In this document: positions 51,354-61,195 of the stretch, piece by piece
Layout of the letters: every line of letters starts with the position of its first letter
Position numbering within the stretch: the first letter of the stretch is position 1
Assembly (NCBI RefSeq): GCF_029626235.1
Contig: NZ_JARUBO010000005.1
Coordinates: forward strand, 4,746,001-4,810,000
DNA from: Micromonospora sp. WMMD1120
GTDB taxonomy: Bacteria; Actinomycetota; Actinomycetes; Mycobacteriales; Micromonosporaceae
Direction: 5' to 3'
DNA length: 64,000 bases
Position numbers and translations under genes: made by a program
Notes under the pieces: model-generated
Seen by the model: only the letters and a program-made list of their open reading frames with translations
What the model was told of the DNA's origin: nothing
Databases searched by the model: none

Positions 51354-52171
51354 CGCGTGCTCCCTGCGGCGAGTTCGGCGCGGATCTGCTCGGCGAACAG
51401 GACTGTGAGCTGGCGTCGCCAGGCCGGCAGGCCGTGCACGTCGTCGACGTACAGGTCGGCGGGGACGCCGTGCTCGACGGCCTCCCGTAGCGCCCCGGCC
51501 GACGGCACGGCGTCGAACCGCACCTGCACCGGCCGTACCGTCGACGCGGTCACGGTCAGCAGGAACGACCCGTCGTCCGCGTCGACGCGGCCGATGAGCA
51601 GCGCCGCCGAGCGACCCAGGGGGAACAACGACCCCTTGCGGAACGCGGTCCGGCTGCGCAGCGCGGCGGCGGGCAGGGTCATCGACCGTAGGAACTCACC
51701 GGGTACGAGGGCGGTCGTGCCCACGCCCGTGACGAACTCGGCGACTGGAAGCTCGCGTCGGCCACCACCGGCGTCCCGTACGAGGCAGGTGCCGTCCAGG
51801 GCCGCGCCGAGCGAGATCATCGGGCCGGCCGGCAGGGCGGTGCACACGTTCCCGCCCACTGTCGCCGTGTTCCAGATCTTGAACGAGGCGAGGAACGCCT
51901 CGCAGCACTGCCTGATCAGCTCCCGCTGCGCGGCGCGGGGCGACGCCGCATGGCCGGCCAGCTCGGCGATCGTGCAGGTCGCGGCGATGTCCAGGCCGTG
52001 CGGTGTGACGGTCAGCGGGGGCCAGCCCGCGCCGGCCAGGTCGCGGAGCCGGCGCAGGTGCCGCTGTGGCTCCGAGAACAGGAACGTGCCACCGGCCAGC
52101 CAGGCGTCCCCCGGCCGCCACGGGCCCGCGGCCTCGGCCGGAACCACCGCTCGCACCGTGTTCAGATCCAC
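51350..52171 (-). CDS. Xanthine dehydrogenase FAD-binding subunit
   Basis: 273-residue FAD subunit of the molybdenum hydroxylase class. FAD motifs: WLAGGTFLFSEPQ near the N-terminus and ATVGGNVCTALPAGPMISLG in the middle. Electrons pass from the iron-sulfur clusters through this FAD to NAD+ or another acceptor. The GTG at 52171 (VDLNTVRAVV) matches the usual family start; in-frame GTG codons at 52180 and 52258 are alternatives. The stop overlaps the next gene's ATG. Confidence 0.87.
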   Translation of the reverse strand: MDLNTVRAVVPAEAAGPWRPGDAWLAGGTFLFSEPQRHLRRLRDLAGAGWPPLTVTPHGLDIAATCTIAELAGHAASPRAAQRELIRQCCEAFLASFKIWNTATVGGNVCTALPAGPMISLGAALDGTCLVRDAGGGRRELPVAEFVTGVGTTALVPGEFLRSMTLPAAALRSRTAFRKGSLFPLGRSAALLIGRVDADDGSFLLTVTASTVRPVQVRFDAVPSAGALREAVEHGVPADLYVDDVHGLPAWRRQLTVLFAEQIRAELAAGSTR

Positions 52172-52327
52172 CGCCCACACCCCGTCCCGCGAACCCGGTA
52201 GCTCACCTGCCAGCAATCTCAGCAGTGCGCGACGTCGTCGCCCATTGGCGCAGGACACGAACGCTGGCGGTCCGGCGCCGCCGGAGGTTGGGCGTTCGCA
52301 CAGCCGGGCCGGTGGCGGGCAGGGGTC

Positions 52328-53902
52328 TCAGTGGCGTTGCAGTTCGAGGGCGAGATACAGGTCGACGCGGTCGTCGAAGCGGTGCAGCCGGCGACCGGTG
52401 AGCTGTTCGATGCGTTGGATGCGGTACCGCAACGTGTTGACGTGGACGTGCAGCGCCTTCGCCGTGCGGGTCCAGGACCCGTCGCAGCGCAGGAACATGT
52501 CCAGGGTGTGCACCAGGCGGGCGTCGTGGGACCTGTCGTAGTCGGCGAGAGGGTGCAGCAGCCGCTGGTGGAAGGCCCGCCGGGCCTCGACCGGCACGCT
52601 GGCCAGCAGCAGCGCGTGGGAGGAGAGCTCCGCGCTGGAGACCACCGCCACCTGGTCCTGCCCGGTCACCGCGTACCGGTAGGCGTGCCGTGCCTCCTCG
52701 ACCGCTCTGTTCACCGTCGCGACGTGGTGCGCCGGAGCGCTGAGCCCGATGGCGATCCGTTCGCCCCGCAGCCCCGGGGTCAGTGCCCGGGTCGACTGGC
52801 GGATCCGCTCGACGACGTCGGTCGGGCCGGCTCCGGTGCTCGCGGTGTCGTCGTCGGACCGGGGGTCGACGGGGATCACCGCGTGCACCTCACCACCAAC
52901 CGCCGCGATCGCGGCCGAGGGTGCCAGCGGTCGCACGATCTCCTCGACCACGGTGAGCGCCAGATCGTCGGGTGCTCCTCCGCTGGTCCCGGCGGTGAGG
53001 ACGACGACGGTGGCGTCCGGGTCGAGGTGGCAGGCCTCGAGCCGGGCCGCGATCTCCCCGGGTGGGGCGCCGTTGACGAGCGGCTGGATCAGGAGCGCGG
53101 CGAGGCGTCGCTCCACGTGCAGATGCCGGTCGAGGTGGGCACGTTCGAGGGTGAGCAGGGTGAGCAGGCCGTCGACGGCCTGCCGGCGGTCGCTGCTCCA
53201 GGTTGTCGCGTCGCCGGCGCACGCGAACAACCAGGCGCCGAGACGCCGGCCGGGACGGGTGCCGGCGGCGAAGAGGGAGTACCGCCGGTTGCGCGCCGTG
53301 CCGAGCACGTGGGGCAGTTGGGGGGCGGTCAGGAAGGTGCGGGCCAGGCGGGCGCGCAGGTCGTCGGCGATCGGGGCGGTGCCCGCGACGAGCCGACCGG
53401 TCGGCGACAGGACCCAGCAGGGGATCTCGGCGGCGGCCGAGGGCAGCAGATCGGCGAGGTGCGCGTCCTCGGTCAGCGCGGCGATCAGGCCCCGGTGTCG
53501 ATTCACGATCGCCGTCAGGTTGGTGGCCTTCTCCACCCGCAGTGCGGCGCCGATGGCGTCGCTGATGGCGGTGAAGGACACCTCGACGGGCACCTCGAAG
53601 ACGGGGACGCCGTGGCGGGTACACGCCTCCACGACGTCGACCGGAACCCCACCGAAGGCGGCCGCACCGGCCCCGACCGCGCTGACGCCGGCTCGCGCGA
53701 CAGCCGTCGCGAACACCTCGGAATCCTCGGGGACGCGCCTCCACATGAGACCGGTGAGCACCACCTCGCCACCGGAGAGATAGCGGCTCGGGTCGAGCAG
53801 ATCGGTGGTGAAGAACTGCTGGATCACACGCTCACCCTGGCCGTGGCCGCTGAGCATCGTCAGTTTGAGGTTGGCCTGGCCCAGGAGGTCGCTGAGCCGC
53901 AT
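52328..53902 (-). CDS. pucR: PucR-family purine catabolism regulator
   Basis: 524-residue regulator. The N-terminal PucR domain begins MRLSDLLGQANLKLTMLSG, a GGDEF-like central region follows, and the C-terminal PucR helix-turn-helix reads FLRCDGSWTRTAKALHVHVN followed by TLRYRIQRIEQLTGRRL. The ATG at 53902 has AAGGAG 6 nt upstream. It is divergent from the urate-degradation operon across 133 bp and lies just downstream of nothing else on its strand, so it most likely senses a purine-pathway intermediate and controls both arms of the locus. Confidence 0.92.
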   Translation of the reverse strand: MRLSDLLGQANLKLTMLSGHGQGERVIQQFFTTDLLDPSRYLSGGEVVLTGLMWRRVPEDSEVFATAVARAGVSAVGAGAAAFGGVPVDVVEACTRHGVPVFEVPVEVSFTAISDAIGAALRVEKATNLTAIVNRHRGLIAALTEDAHLADLLPSAAAEIPCWVLSPTGRLVAGTAPIADDLRARLARTFLTAPQLPHVLGTARNRRYSLFAAGTRPGRRLGAWLFACAGDATTWSSDRRQAVDGLLTLLTLERAHLDRHLHVERRLAALLIQPLVNGAPPGEIAARLEACHLDPDATVVVLTAGTSGGAPDDLALTVVEEIVRPLAPSAAIAAVGGEVHAVIPVDPRSDDDTASTGAGPTDVVERIRQSTRALTPGLRGERIAIGLSAPAHHVATVNRAVEEARHAYRYAVTGQDQVAVVSSAELSSHALLLASVPVEARRAFHQRLLHPLADYDRSHDARLVHTLDMFLRCDGSWTRTAKALHVHVNTLRYRIQRIEQLTGRRLHRFDDRVDLYLALELQRH

Positions 53903-54035
53903 CGACAACTCCTTGCCTTGGAGGAAGCTCCAGAGACCGTAGGGCGGGAATGTTTCAAGTTCGGTTCGCTCGCCCAATGCTCCCGGCCCCCGGCGCTGTT
54001 TGACTACCGCCACCGACGGGTGGAGGGGAGGACCG

Positions 54036-54539
54036 GTGGACCAGCGTCTGGGGTGGTTCAACGCGTTGCCCACGATCGACGCCGAGCGGGCGTTGTCGGC
54101 CTGCTGCGCGTCGCCGTCGTGGGCGCGGGCCGTGGCCGCCGCCCGTCCCTACGCCGACCAGCGGGCGCTCGTCCGTACCAGCTCGGAGGTGCTCGCCGGG
54201 TTGCCCTGGTCGGACGTTGCCCAGGCGCTGGCGGCGCACCCCCGGATCGGGCAGCGCGCCGCCGGGACCGACCGCGACGCGGTCTGGTCCCGGCGCGAGC
54301 AGGCCGGCGTCGCCGACAGCGCCGATACGGCCCGGGTCGCGCTGCGCGAGGTCAACCAGGCCTACGAGGACCGCTTCGGGCACGTCTTCCTGATCTTCGC
54401 GAATGGACGGTCGGCAGCGGAGATCCTCGCCGCCGCCCGGTCCCGGCTCGACAACGACACCACGACCGAGCGGGAGGTGGTCCGGGCGGAGCTCACCCGC
54501 ATCACCGAGCTGCGACTGACCAGGCTGGTGACCGAGTGA
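54036..54539 (+). CDS. uraD: 2-oxo-4-hydroxy-4-carboxy-5-ureidoimidazoline (OHCU) decarboxylase
   Basis: 167-residue enzyme performing the last step from urate to (S)-allantoin. The catalytic His is H68 in LAAHPRIGQR. Other family segments are EVNQAYEDRFGHVFLIFANG and TELRLTRLV. The GTG at 54036 follows GGAGG and gives the standard length. It is the first gene of a long operon, overlapping the HIU hydrolase start by 4 bp (GTGA). Confidence 0.93.
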   Translation: MDQRLGWFNALPTIDAERALSACCASPSWARAVAAARPYADQRALVRTSSEVLAGLPWSDVAQALAAHPRIGQRAAGTDRDAVWSRREQAGVADSADTARVALREVNQAYEDRFGHVFLIFANGRSAAEILAAARSRLDNDTTTEREVVRAELTRITELRLTRLVTE

Positions 54540-54862
54540 GCCTCTCCACACACGTCCTCGACACCACCCGTGGTGAACCGGCCCAGGGCGTGCTGGTCCA
54601 CCTGTACCGCTGGGCCGGCGACGGGTGGATCGACGTCGCCACGGGGCGGACCGACACCGACGGGCGACTGCGCGACTGGGTGCCGAAGCGGCGCTGGGCC
54701 CGGGGGACGTACCGGCTCTGCTTCGACACCGCCGGCTATCTCGGCCTCGGGGCGTTCTTTCCCGAGGTGTCGGTGGTGTTCGTGGTCACCGACGCCTGGC
54801 GGCACCTGCACGTGCCCCTGCTGCTGAGCCCGTACGGCTATTCGACCTACCGAGGGAGTTGA
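54536..54862 (+). CDS. uraH: 5-hydroxyisourate hydrolase (transthyretin-like)
   Basis: 108-residue transthyretin-related protein that opens 5-hydroxyisourate to OHCU. Family hallmarks are the N-terminal STHVLDTTRGEPA with its active-site His, the central FFPEVSVVF strand, HLHVPLLLSPYGYSTY, and the C-terminal YRGS tetrapeptide. Length is exactly typical. Coupled by overlap to uraD and 4 bp from the urate oxidase gene. Confidence 0.96.
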   Translation: MSLSTHVLDTTRGEPAQGVLVHLYRWAGDGWIDVATGRTDTDGRLRDWVPKRRWARGTYRLCFDTAGYLGLGAFFPEVSVVFVVTDAWRHLHVPLLLSPYGYSTYRGS

Positions 54863-54866
54863 CCCG

Positions 54867-55733
54867 ATGGACATCGTGCTCGGTCCCCACCAGTACGGAA
54901 AGGCCGAGGTGCGGCTGGTCCACGTCGTCCGCCACGGCGAACGGCACCACCTGACCGACCTCACCGTCGGCGTCGCGCTCGCCGGCGACCTGGCCGACAC
55001 CCACCTCACCGGCGACAACTCCCGCGTCCTGCCGACCGACAGCCAGAAGAACACGGTGTACGCGTTCGCCCGCCGCCACGGCGTCGGCGAGATCGAGGAG
55101 TTCGGTCTGCTCCTGGCGCGACACTTCGTCGAGTCCCAGTCCGCCATCAGCCGGGCGACAGTCACCATCGAACAGCACGCCTGGGGCCGCCTGGGCGAGC
55201 ACTCGTTCGCCCGCGCCGGAGCGGAGACGCGTACGACGACTGTCACCGTCGACGGGTCGGACGCCGTGGTCGTCTCCGGGCTGACCGGGATGGTGCTGAT
55301 GAACACGACCGCCTCGGAGTTCTTCGGCTTCGTCCGGGACGAGTACACGACCCTGCCGGACGCGCACGACCGGATCCTGGCCACCGCGGTGGACGCCCGC
55401 TGGCGACACGCGACGAGCGACAACGACGACTGGGCGGCCTCGTTCGCCGAGACCCGCCGTCACCTCGTCGAGGCGTTCGTCGGCACGCACAGCCTGTCCC
55501 TGCAGCAGACCCTGTACGCGATGGGTCGACAGGTCCTCGCACACCGCCCGGAGATCACCGAGGTGCGGCTGTCACTGCCTAACAAGCACCACTTCACCGT
55601 CGACCTCGCACCGTTCGGGCTCGACAACCCGAACCAGGTCTTCCACGCCCCCGACCGACCGTACGGGCTGATCGAGGGCGCGGTACGCCGCGACGACGCC
55701 CCACAGTGGGCCGACTCGTGGTGGGACTCGTGA
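54867..55733 (+). CDS. Urate oxidase (uricase)
   Basis: 288-residue cofactor-free uricase converting urate to 5-hydroxyisourate with O2. Recognisable parts are the KNTVYAFAR motif with the catalytic Thr, the VLMNTTASEFFGFVRDEYTT segment with ligand-binding Phe/Arg, and LPNKHHFTVDL with the conserved His. With uraH and uraD it gives stereospecific allantoin. The stop overlaps the next GTG by GTGA. Confidence 0.96.
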   Translation: MDIVLGPHQYGKAEVRLVHVVRHGERHHLTDLTVGVALAGDLADTHLTGDNSRVLPTDSQKNTVYAFARRHGVGEIEEFGLLLARHFVESQSAISRATVTIEQHAWGRLGEHSFARAGAETRTTTVTVDGSDAVVVSGLTGMVLMNTTASEFFGFVRDEYTTLPDAHDRILATAVDARWRHATSDNDDWAASFAETRRHLVEAFVGTHSLSLQQTLYAMGRQVLAHRPEITEVRLSLPNKHHFTVDLAPFGLDNPNQVFHAPDRPYGLIEGAVRRDDAPQWADSWWDS

Positions 55734-57100
55734 GCACGCCGCCGGGGCAGCGGATCCTGCTCGAGGGCTGCGCGATCGCGACCGTCGACACCGACGGCCG
55801 CGAGTACCAGCAGGGTCACATCCTCATCGCCGACGGTCGGATCGCCGCCGTCGGGGCCGGCGCGGCGACCCCGATCGACGACGCCGGGCCACTCCGTCGG
55901 GTCGACGCCTCCGGCTGCCTCGCCACGCCGGGCCTGGTCAACACCCATCACCATCTCTACCAGTGGGCGACCCGCGGCCTCGCGCAGCAGGCCGACCTGT
56001 TCGGTTGGCTCACCGAGCTGTACCCGATCTGGGCGCGCATCGGCGCGGAGGACGTCGCGGCGGCCGTCGGCGCCGGCCTGGGCTGGCTGGCGCTCTCCGG
56101 CTGCACCACGACCACCGACCACCACTACGTGTTCCCGCCCGGCGCCGGCGACCTCTTCGCGGCCGAGGTGGCTGAGGCGGGCCGGGTGGGCCTGCGCTTC
56201 CACCCGGTCCGCGGATCCATGGACCTCGGCGCGTCGGCGGGTGGCCTTCCTCCCGACCACCTGGTGGAGGACACCGACGCCGCGCTCGCCGCGACCGCCG
56301 AGGCGATCCACCGCTTCTCCGATCCGTCGCCGGACGCGATGGTCCGGGTCGCGGTCGGCCCCTGCTCCCCGTTCTCGGCGAGCGAGCGGCTGATGCGCGA
56401 GGCCGCCGCACTGGCGCGGAACGCCGGTGTGCGACTACACACCCACCTGGCCGAGACCGTCGACGAGGAGGCCTACTGCCGGGCCACGCACGGGTGCACA
56501 CCCGCCGAGTACGCCGAGCGGCTCGGCTGGCTCGGCGACGACGTCTGGCTCGCGCACGGCGTGCACCTGGACGCCGAAGCCGTCAAGCGGATCGCTGAGA
56601 CCGGCACCGGCCTCGCACACTGTCCCAGCTCCAACGCCCGCCTCGGCGCCGGCATCGCGCCGGTGCGGGACCTGCTCGACGCCGGAGTGCCCGTCGGCCT
56701 CGGTGTCGACGGCCCCGCCTCCCAGGAGGCCGGGCAACTCGTCGCCGAGCTGCGCCAGGCACTGCTGGTGGCCCGGTTGCGGGGCGGTCCGACCGCACTC
56801 ACCGCCCGGGAGGCGCTGACCCTCGCCACCCGCGGGGGCGCCCGCTGCCTCGGCCGCGAGGACGACCTGGGATCCATCGAGGAGGGCAAGCTCGCCGACA
56901 TCGCGCTCTGGCGTCTCGACGGGCTCGGCCACGCCGACATCGCCGACCCGGTGGCGGCCCTGGTCTTCGGCGCTCCGCCACCGCTGGAGCTGCTCCTCGT
57001 CGGCGGAAGACCGGTCGTCGAGGGCGGCCGGCTGACCACCGTCGACGAACGGGACCTGCTCGTGCGCGCCCGGCACGCAGCGGGCCGGCTGCGGACCTGA
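55730..57100 (+). CDS. 8-oxoguanine deaminase-like amidohydrolase
   Basis: 456-residue metal-dependent amidohydrolase. Metal ligands: NTHHHLYQW (HxH) near residue 70, HLAETVDEE with the catalytic Glu, HGVHLD, and GVDGPAS with the late Asp. It is closest to the 8-oxoguanine/guanine deaminase and hydroxyatrazine-hydrolase-type subgroup often found in urate operons. 8-Oxoguanine deamination yields urate, which fits its position directly after uricase (GTGA overlap). Guanine deaminase activity is the alternative. Confidence 0.85.
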   Translation: MSTPPGQRILLEGCAIATVDTDGREYQQGHILIADGRIAAVGAGAATPIDDAGPLRRVDASGCLATPGLVNTHHHLYQWATRGLAQQADLFGWLTELYPIWARIGAEDVAAAVGAGLGWLALSGCTTTTDHHYVFPPGAGDLFAAEVAEAGRVGLRFHPVRGSMDLGASAGGLPPDHLVEDTDAALAATAEAIHRFSDPSPDAMVRVAVGPCSPFSASERLMREAAALARNAGVRLHTHLAETVDEEAYCRATHGCTPAEYAERLGWLGDDVWLAHGVHLDAEAVKRIAETGTGLAHCPSSNARLGAGIAPVRDLLDAGVPVGLGVDGPASQEAGQLVAELRQALLVARLRGGPTALTAREALTLATRGGARCLGREDDLGSIEEGKLADIALWRLDGLGHADIADPVAALVFGAPPPLELLLVGGRPVVEGGRLTTVDERDLLVRARHAAGRLRT

Positions 57101-57147
57101 ACCCCGACGCCACCGACAGCGCTGCGACAGCGAGGACAGGAGCGGAT

Positions 57148-58710
57148 GTGCCGACGACCACCGAACGGGAAATCCTCAGCCCCGAGGCGCGGGAGTTCGT
57201 CAGCGACCTCCAGCGGCGCTTCGGCGCCCGCCGGGCGGACCTGCTCGCCCGCCGGACGTGGCGGCGCGCGGAGATCGCCCGTACCGGCCGGCTCGACTTC
57301 CTCCCCGAGACCACGCACATCCGCGACTCCGCCTGGCGGGTGCCACCACCACCGCCGGGCCTCGTCGACAGGCGGGTGGAGATCACCGGACCCACCGACC
57401 GCAAGATGGCCATCAACGCCCTGAACTCCACGGCGAAGGTCTGGCTCGCCGACCTGGAGGACGCCAACACCCCGCACTGGGCGAACGTGGTGGCAGGCCA
57501 GGTCAACCTGTACGACGCGACACGCGGCACGCTCCGCTACGACGCACCGGACGGGCGACGCTACACCCTGCGCGCCGACCGGCCGCTCGCCACCGTGGTC
57601 GTCCGCCCCCGGGGCTGGCACCTCGACGAGCGCCACCTGCCGGTCGACGGAGCACCGGCCAGCGGCGCTCTCGTCGACTTCGGACTGCACGTCTTCCACA
57701 ACGCGCGCGAGTTGGTCGAGCGGGGGACCGGCCCGTACTACTACCTGCCGAAGCTGGAGAGCCATCGGGAGGCACGGCTCTGGCACGACATCTTCGCGTA
57801 CGCCGAGGACACGCTCGACATCCCGCGCGGCGCGATACGCGCGACAGTGCTGATCGAGACCATCACCGCCGCCTTCGAGATGGACGAGATCCTGCACGCG
57901 TTGGGGCCACACGCCGCCGGCCTCAACGCGGGCCGCTGGGACTACCTGTTCTCCATCATCAAGACCTTCCGCGAGCGTGCCGTCCTCCCCGACCGCGCCG
58001 CGATCACGATGACCGCGCCGTTCCTGCGGGCGTACACCGAACTGCTCGTCGCCACCTGTCACCGCCGTGGCGCCGCGGCCATCGGCGGCATGTCGGCGTT
58101 CATACCCGGCGGTGACCCCGCGCAGAACGAGCTGGCCCTGGCACGGGTGCGCGCGGACAAGGAGCGCGAGGCGACCGACGGCTTCGACGGCTCGTGGGTG
58201 GCCCACCCCGGGCTGGTCGCGGTCTGCCAGGAGGTCTTCGACGACGTTCTCGGCGAGCGGGACAACCAACTGGACCGCACCCGCGACGACGTGCGGGTGC
58301 ACGCCGGCCAGCTGCTCGACTTCACCGTCGAGGGCGGCGAGGTCACCTCGGCCGGGCTGCGGACCAACGTCTCGGTCGCGCTGCGCTACCTGGAGGCCTG
58401 GCTACGTGGCGTCGGCGCGGTCGCCATCAACAACCTGATGGAGGACGCCGCCACCGCGGAGATCTCGCGCGCCCAGGTCTGGCAGTGGGTGCACCAGAAG
58501 GTCCCGCTCGTCGACAGCGGTGAGACAGTCTCCCCGGCCCTGGTCCGACGCGTCCTCGACGAGGAGTTGGCCGGCATCCGGCACACCGTCGGCACGGACG
58601 CCTACGCGGCCGGGCGGTGGCCGGACGCCCGCGCCCTCGTCGAGCGCGGCGCCCTGGCCGAGGAGTTCGTCGACTTCCTCACGGTGCCCGCGTACGAGGT
58701 CATCGACTGA
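57148..58710 (+). CDS. aceB: Malate synthase
   Basis: 520-residue malate synthase A, condensing glyoxylate with acetyl-CoA to malate. The signature IETITAAFEMDEILHAL and GLNAGRWDYLFSIIK is clear, as are LADLEDANTPHWAN and the C-terminal AAGRWPDARALVERGA. No isocitrate lyase is nearby; instead glyoxylate should come from allantoin through ureidoglycolate, so the enzyme serves ureide assimilation here. GTG at 57148 with AGGAG upstream. Its TGA overlaps the next gene's ATG. Confidence 0.95.
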   Translation: MPTTTEREILSPEAREFVSDLQRRFGARRADLLARRTWRRAEIARTGRLDFLPETTHIRDSAWRVPPPPPGLVDRRVEITGPTDRKMAINALNSTAKVWLADLEDANTPHWANVVAGQVNLYDATRGTLRYDAPDGRRYTLRADRPLATVVVRPRGWHLDERHLPVDGAPASGALVDFGLHVFHNARELVERGTGPYYYLPKLESHREARLWHDIFAYAEDTLDIPRGAIRATVLIETITAAFEMDEILHALGPHAAGLNAGRWDYLFSIIKTFRERAVLPDRAAITMTAPFLRAYTELLVATCHRRGAAAIGGMSAFIPGGDPAQNELALARVRADKEREATDGFDGSWVAHPGLVAVCQEVFDDVLGERDNQLDRTRDDVRVHAGQLLDFTVEGGEVTSAGLRTNVSVALRYLEAWLRGVGAVAINNLMEDAATAEISRAQVWQWVHQKVPLVDSGETVSPALVRRVLDEELAGIRHTVGTDAYAAGRWPDARALVERGALAEEFVDFLTVPAYEVID

Positions 58711-59882
58711 TGGGCCGCCGACTGGACGCCGGGACCATCGCCGAACTGGACCGCCGCCTCGCGCCCGTCGACGCGGCGCTGCGGCAGCACTACCCGGGCG
58801 CGGTCCCCGGCCGGCAACCGGTGCACACCGTGTACGTGCCGGCGGACCGGTTCACCCCGGGCCTGTGCCCGACCTGGGGTGCGCAGGCGCTCGACGCGCT
58901 CGACGCCTGTCCACCCCTGCCGTTCCCCACCCACCTGCGCGACCGGGTGGTGGCGAAGCTGTCCCGCGAGCCCATTGAGGACCTTCGCCTGGACTTCGAG
59001 GACGGTTACGGCGTACGCGACGACGAGGAGGAGGACGACGCGGCCCGCGCGGCCGCGACCGGGCTGCGGGACGGGCCGACCCCCGCCTTCGTCGGGCTGC
59101 GCTGCAAGAGCCTGGAACGGGACAGCCGGGACCGGGCGGTCCGGACCCTCGAGGTGTTCCTCGACGCTCTCGGCCCGCTCCCGTCCGGCTTCGTCATCAC
59201 CGTTCCGAAGGTCCGGGCCGTGCCGCAGGTCGCGGCGATGGCCCTGCTCTGCGCGCAGTTGGAGGCCGCGTACGCGCTGCCGACCGCGAGCCTGCGCTTC
59301 GAGTTGCAGATCGAGACTCCCGAGGCGGTGCTGGGCGCCGACGGCACAGCCACCGTCGCCCGCATGATCACCGCTGCCGAAGGGCGCTGCGTGGGGCTGC
59401 ACTACGGCACCTACGACTACAGCGCCGCCTGTGGCATCGCGGCGGCCCAGCAGTCTCTCGACCATCCCGTCGCCGACCACGCCAAAGCCGTCATGCAGGT
59501 CGCGGCGGCCGGCACCGGCGTACGCCTCTGCGACGGCTCGACGAATGTGCTGCCGGTCGGTGACCCGGCCGCCGTGCACGCGGCCTGGCGGCTGCACGCG
59601 AGCCTGGTCCGCCGCTCCCTCGAACGCGGCTTCTACCAGGGCTGGGACCTGCACCCGGCGCAGCTGCCCACCCGGTTCGCGGCCACCTACGGTTTCTTCC
59701 GCGAGGGTCTGCCCGGCACCGTGGCACGCCTCTCGGCCTATCTCGACCGCCGCGCAGGGGGCGTGCTGGAGGAGCCGGCGACCGGCCACGCGCTCGCGCT
59801 GTTCCTCCGCCGTGGTTTGGACTGCGGCGCACTCGACCCGGACGAGGTGCCCGTCGACAGCGCCACACTGGAGGCGATGTGA
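58710..59882 (+). CDS. HpcH/HpaI-like aldolase-superfamily protein (DUF6986-type)
   Basis: 390-residue protein with the citrate-lyase/HpcH-like TIM-barrel pattern: [18 protein letters not shown] with acidic metal ligands, [24 protein letters not shown], and [14 protein letters not shown]. It occurs in actinobacterial allantoin operons but its reaction is not established. A C-C bond lyase or phosphotransfer-like reaction on a two- or three-carbon product of ureide breakdown would fit the context. It is coupled to both neighbours by overlapping stop/start codons. Confidence 0.8.
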   Translation: MGRRLDAGTIAELDRRLAPVDAALRQHYPGAVPGRQPVHTVYVPADRFTPGLCPTWGAQALDALDACPPLPFPTHLRDRVVAKLSREPIEDLRLDFEDGYGVRDDEEEDDAARAAATGLRDGPTPAFVGLRCKSLERDSRDRAVRTLEVFLDALGPLPSGFVITVPKVRAVPQVAAMALLCAQLEAAYALPTASLRFELQIETPEAVLGADGTATVARMITAAEGRCVGLHYGTYDYSAACGIAAAQQSLDHPVADHAKAVMQVAAAGTGVRLCDGSTNVLPVGDPAAVHAAWRLHASLVRRSLERGFYQGWDLHPAQLPTRFAATYGFFREGLPGTVARLSAYLDRRAGGVLEEPATGHALALFLRRGLDCGALDPDEVPVDSATLEAM

Positions 59883-61195
59883 GCTACGACCTGGTCCTGC
59901 GCTCACCGCGGGTCGTCACTCCGCAGGGGGAGCGGCCGGCGACGGTCTGCCTCGCCGATGGCCGGATCCAGGCGGTGACCGACTACGACGCGGCGCCCGA
60001 CGGTCCGACCACCGATCTCGGCGACCTGGCGTTGCTGCCCGGCGTCGTCGACACCCACGTACACGTCAACGAGCCGGGACGCACCGAGTGGGAGGGATTC
60101 GCCTCGGCCACCCGCGCCGCGATCGCCGGTGGCGTGACCACGATCGTCGACATGCCGCTCAACTCGATCCCACCGACCGTGTCGGTGCCGGCGCTGGAGA
60201 CGAAGCGGCGCGTCGCCGACGGCGCGGTCCACGCGGACGTCGGGTTCTGGGGTGGCGCGGTGCCCGGCAACGCCGCGGACCTTCCCGCACTGCACCGCGC
60301 CGGTGTCCTCGGCTTCAAGTGTTTCCTCGTGGACTCCGGGGTGCCGGAGTTCCCGCCGCTGGACCCGACGGCGTTCGACGACGCCCTCGACGCGGTCGAC
60401 GCCCTGTTCATCGTGCACGCGGAGAGCCCGGACCAGATCAGCGTCGCGCCGCCGTCGCGTCGCTACGCCGACTTCGTGGCGTCCCGGCCACCGGACGCGG
60501 AGACAGCGGCCATCGCCCGGGTGCTGGACGCCGCCCGACGCCTCGGCGCGCGGGTCCACATCCTGCACCTGTCGTCGGCGGACGCCCTGCCACTGATCGC
60601 TGCCACGAGGAACGCGGGCGTCCGGGTCACGGTCGAGACCTGCCCGCACTACCTCTGCCTGTACGCCGAGGAGGTGCCGGACGGCGCCACCGAGTACAAG
60701 TGCTGCCCGCCGATCCGCGACCAGGCGAACCAGGACCGCCTCTGGGCGGGCCTCGCCGCCGGGGTCATCGACTGCGTCGTCTCCGACCACTCACCCAGCA
60801 CCCCGGCGTTGAAGCGACCTCCCGGCGGTGACTTCGCGGCCGCCTGGGGAGGCATCGCGTCGTTGCAGATCGGCCTGCCGGCGGTCTGGAGCGCCGCCCG
60901 GCGACGCGGGTACCGGCTCGCGGACGTCGTCCGGTGGATGGCGCAGCGCCCTGCCGAGATCGCCGGGCTGGGCGGCAAGGGGCGCATCGCCGCCGGCTTC
61001 GACGCCGACCTGGTCGCCTTCGCGCCGGACGAGCCGTTCGCGGTCGACCCCGCCGCGCTGCGGCACCGCCACCCGGTCACCCCGTACGCCGGCCGGACAC
61101 TGCACGGCGTCGTGCGATCCGTGTGGCTGCGCGGCCAACCGGTGTCGCCCGACGGCCCGCCACGCGGGCGGCTGATCTCCCGGAGCGACCGATGA
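59879..61195 (+). CDS. allB: Allantoinase
   Basis: 438-residue cyclic amidohydrolase hydrolysing allantoin to allantoate. Binuclear metal site: [11 protein letters not shown], the carbamylated Lys in [24 protein letters not shown] and [25 protein letters not shown] is the substrate-loop signature of this family. GTG start overlapping the preceding stop; followed by allantoicase with ATGA overlap. Confidence 0.96.
   Translation: MSYDLVLRSPRVVTPQGERPATVCLADGRIQAVTDYDAAPDGPTTDLGDLALLPGVVDTHVHVNEPGRTEWEGFASATRAAIAGGVTTIVDMPLNSIPPTVSVPALETKRRVADGAVHADVGFWGGAVPGNAADLPALHRAGVLGFKCFLVDSGVPEFPPLDPTAFDDALDAVDALFIVHAESPDQISVAPPSRRYADFVASRPPDAETAAIARVLDAARRLGARVHILHLSSADALPLIAATRNAGVRVTVETCPHYLCLYAEEVPDGATEYKCCPPIRDQANQDRLWAGLAAGVIDCVVSDHSPSTPALKRPPGGDFAAAWGGIASLQIGLPAVWSAARRRGYRLADVVRWMAQRPAEIAGLGGKGRIAAGFDADLVAFAPDEPFAVDPAALRHRHPVTPYAGRTLHGVVRSVWLRGQPVSPDGPPRGRLISRSDR

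Noticed and set aside
48528..52541. A 1337-codon open frame on the + strand opposite the nucleotidase/xanthine dehydrogenase genes
   Set aside because: It is antisense to genes with clear family motifs and its translation is Arg/Gly/Val-rich low-complexity sequence, as expected from high-GC third-position bias.
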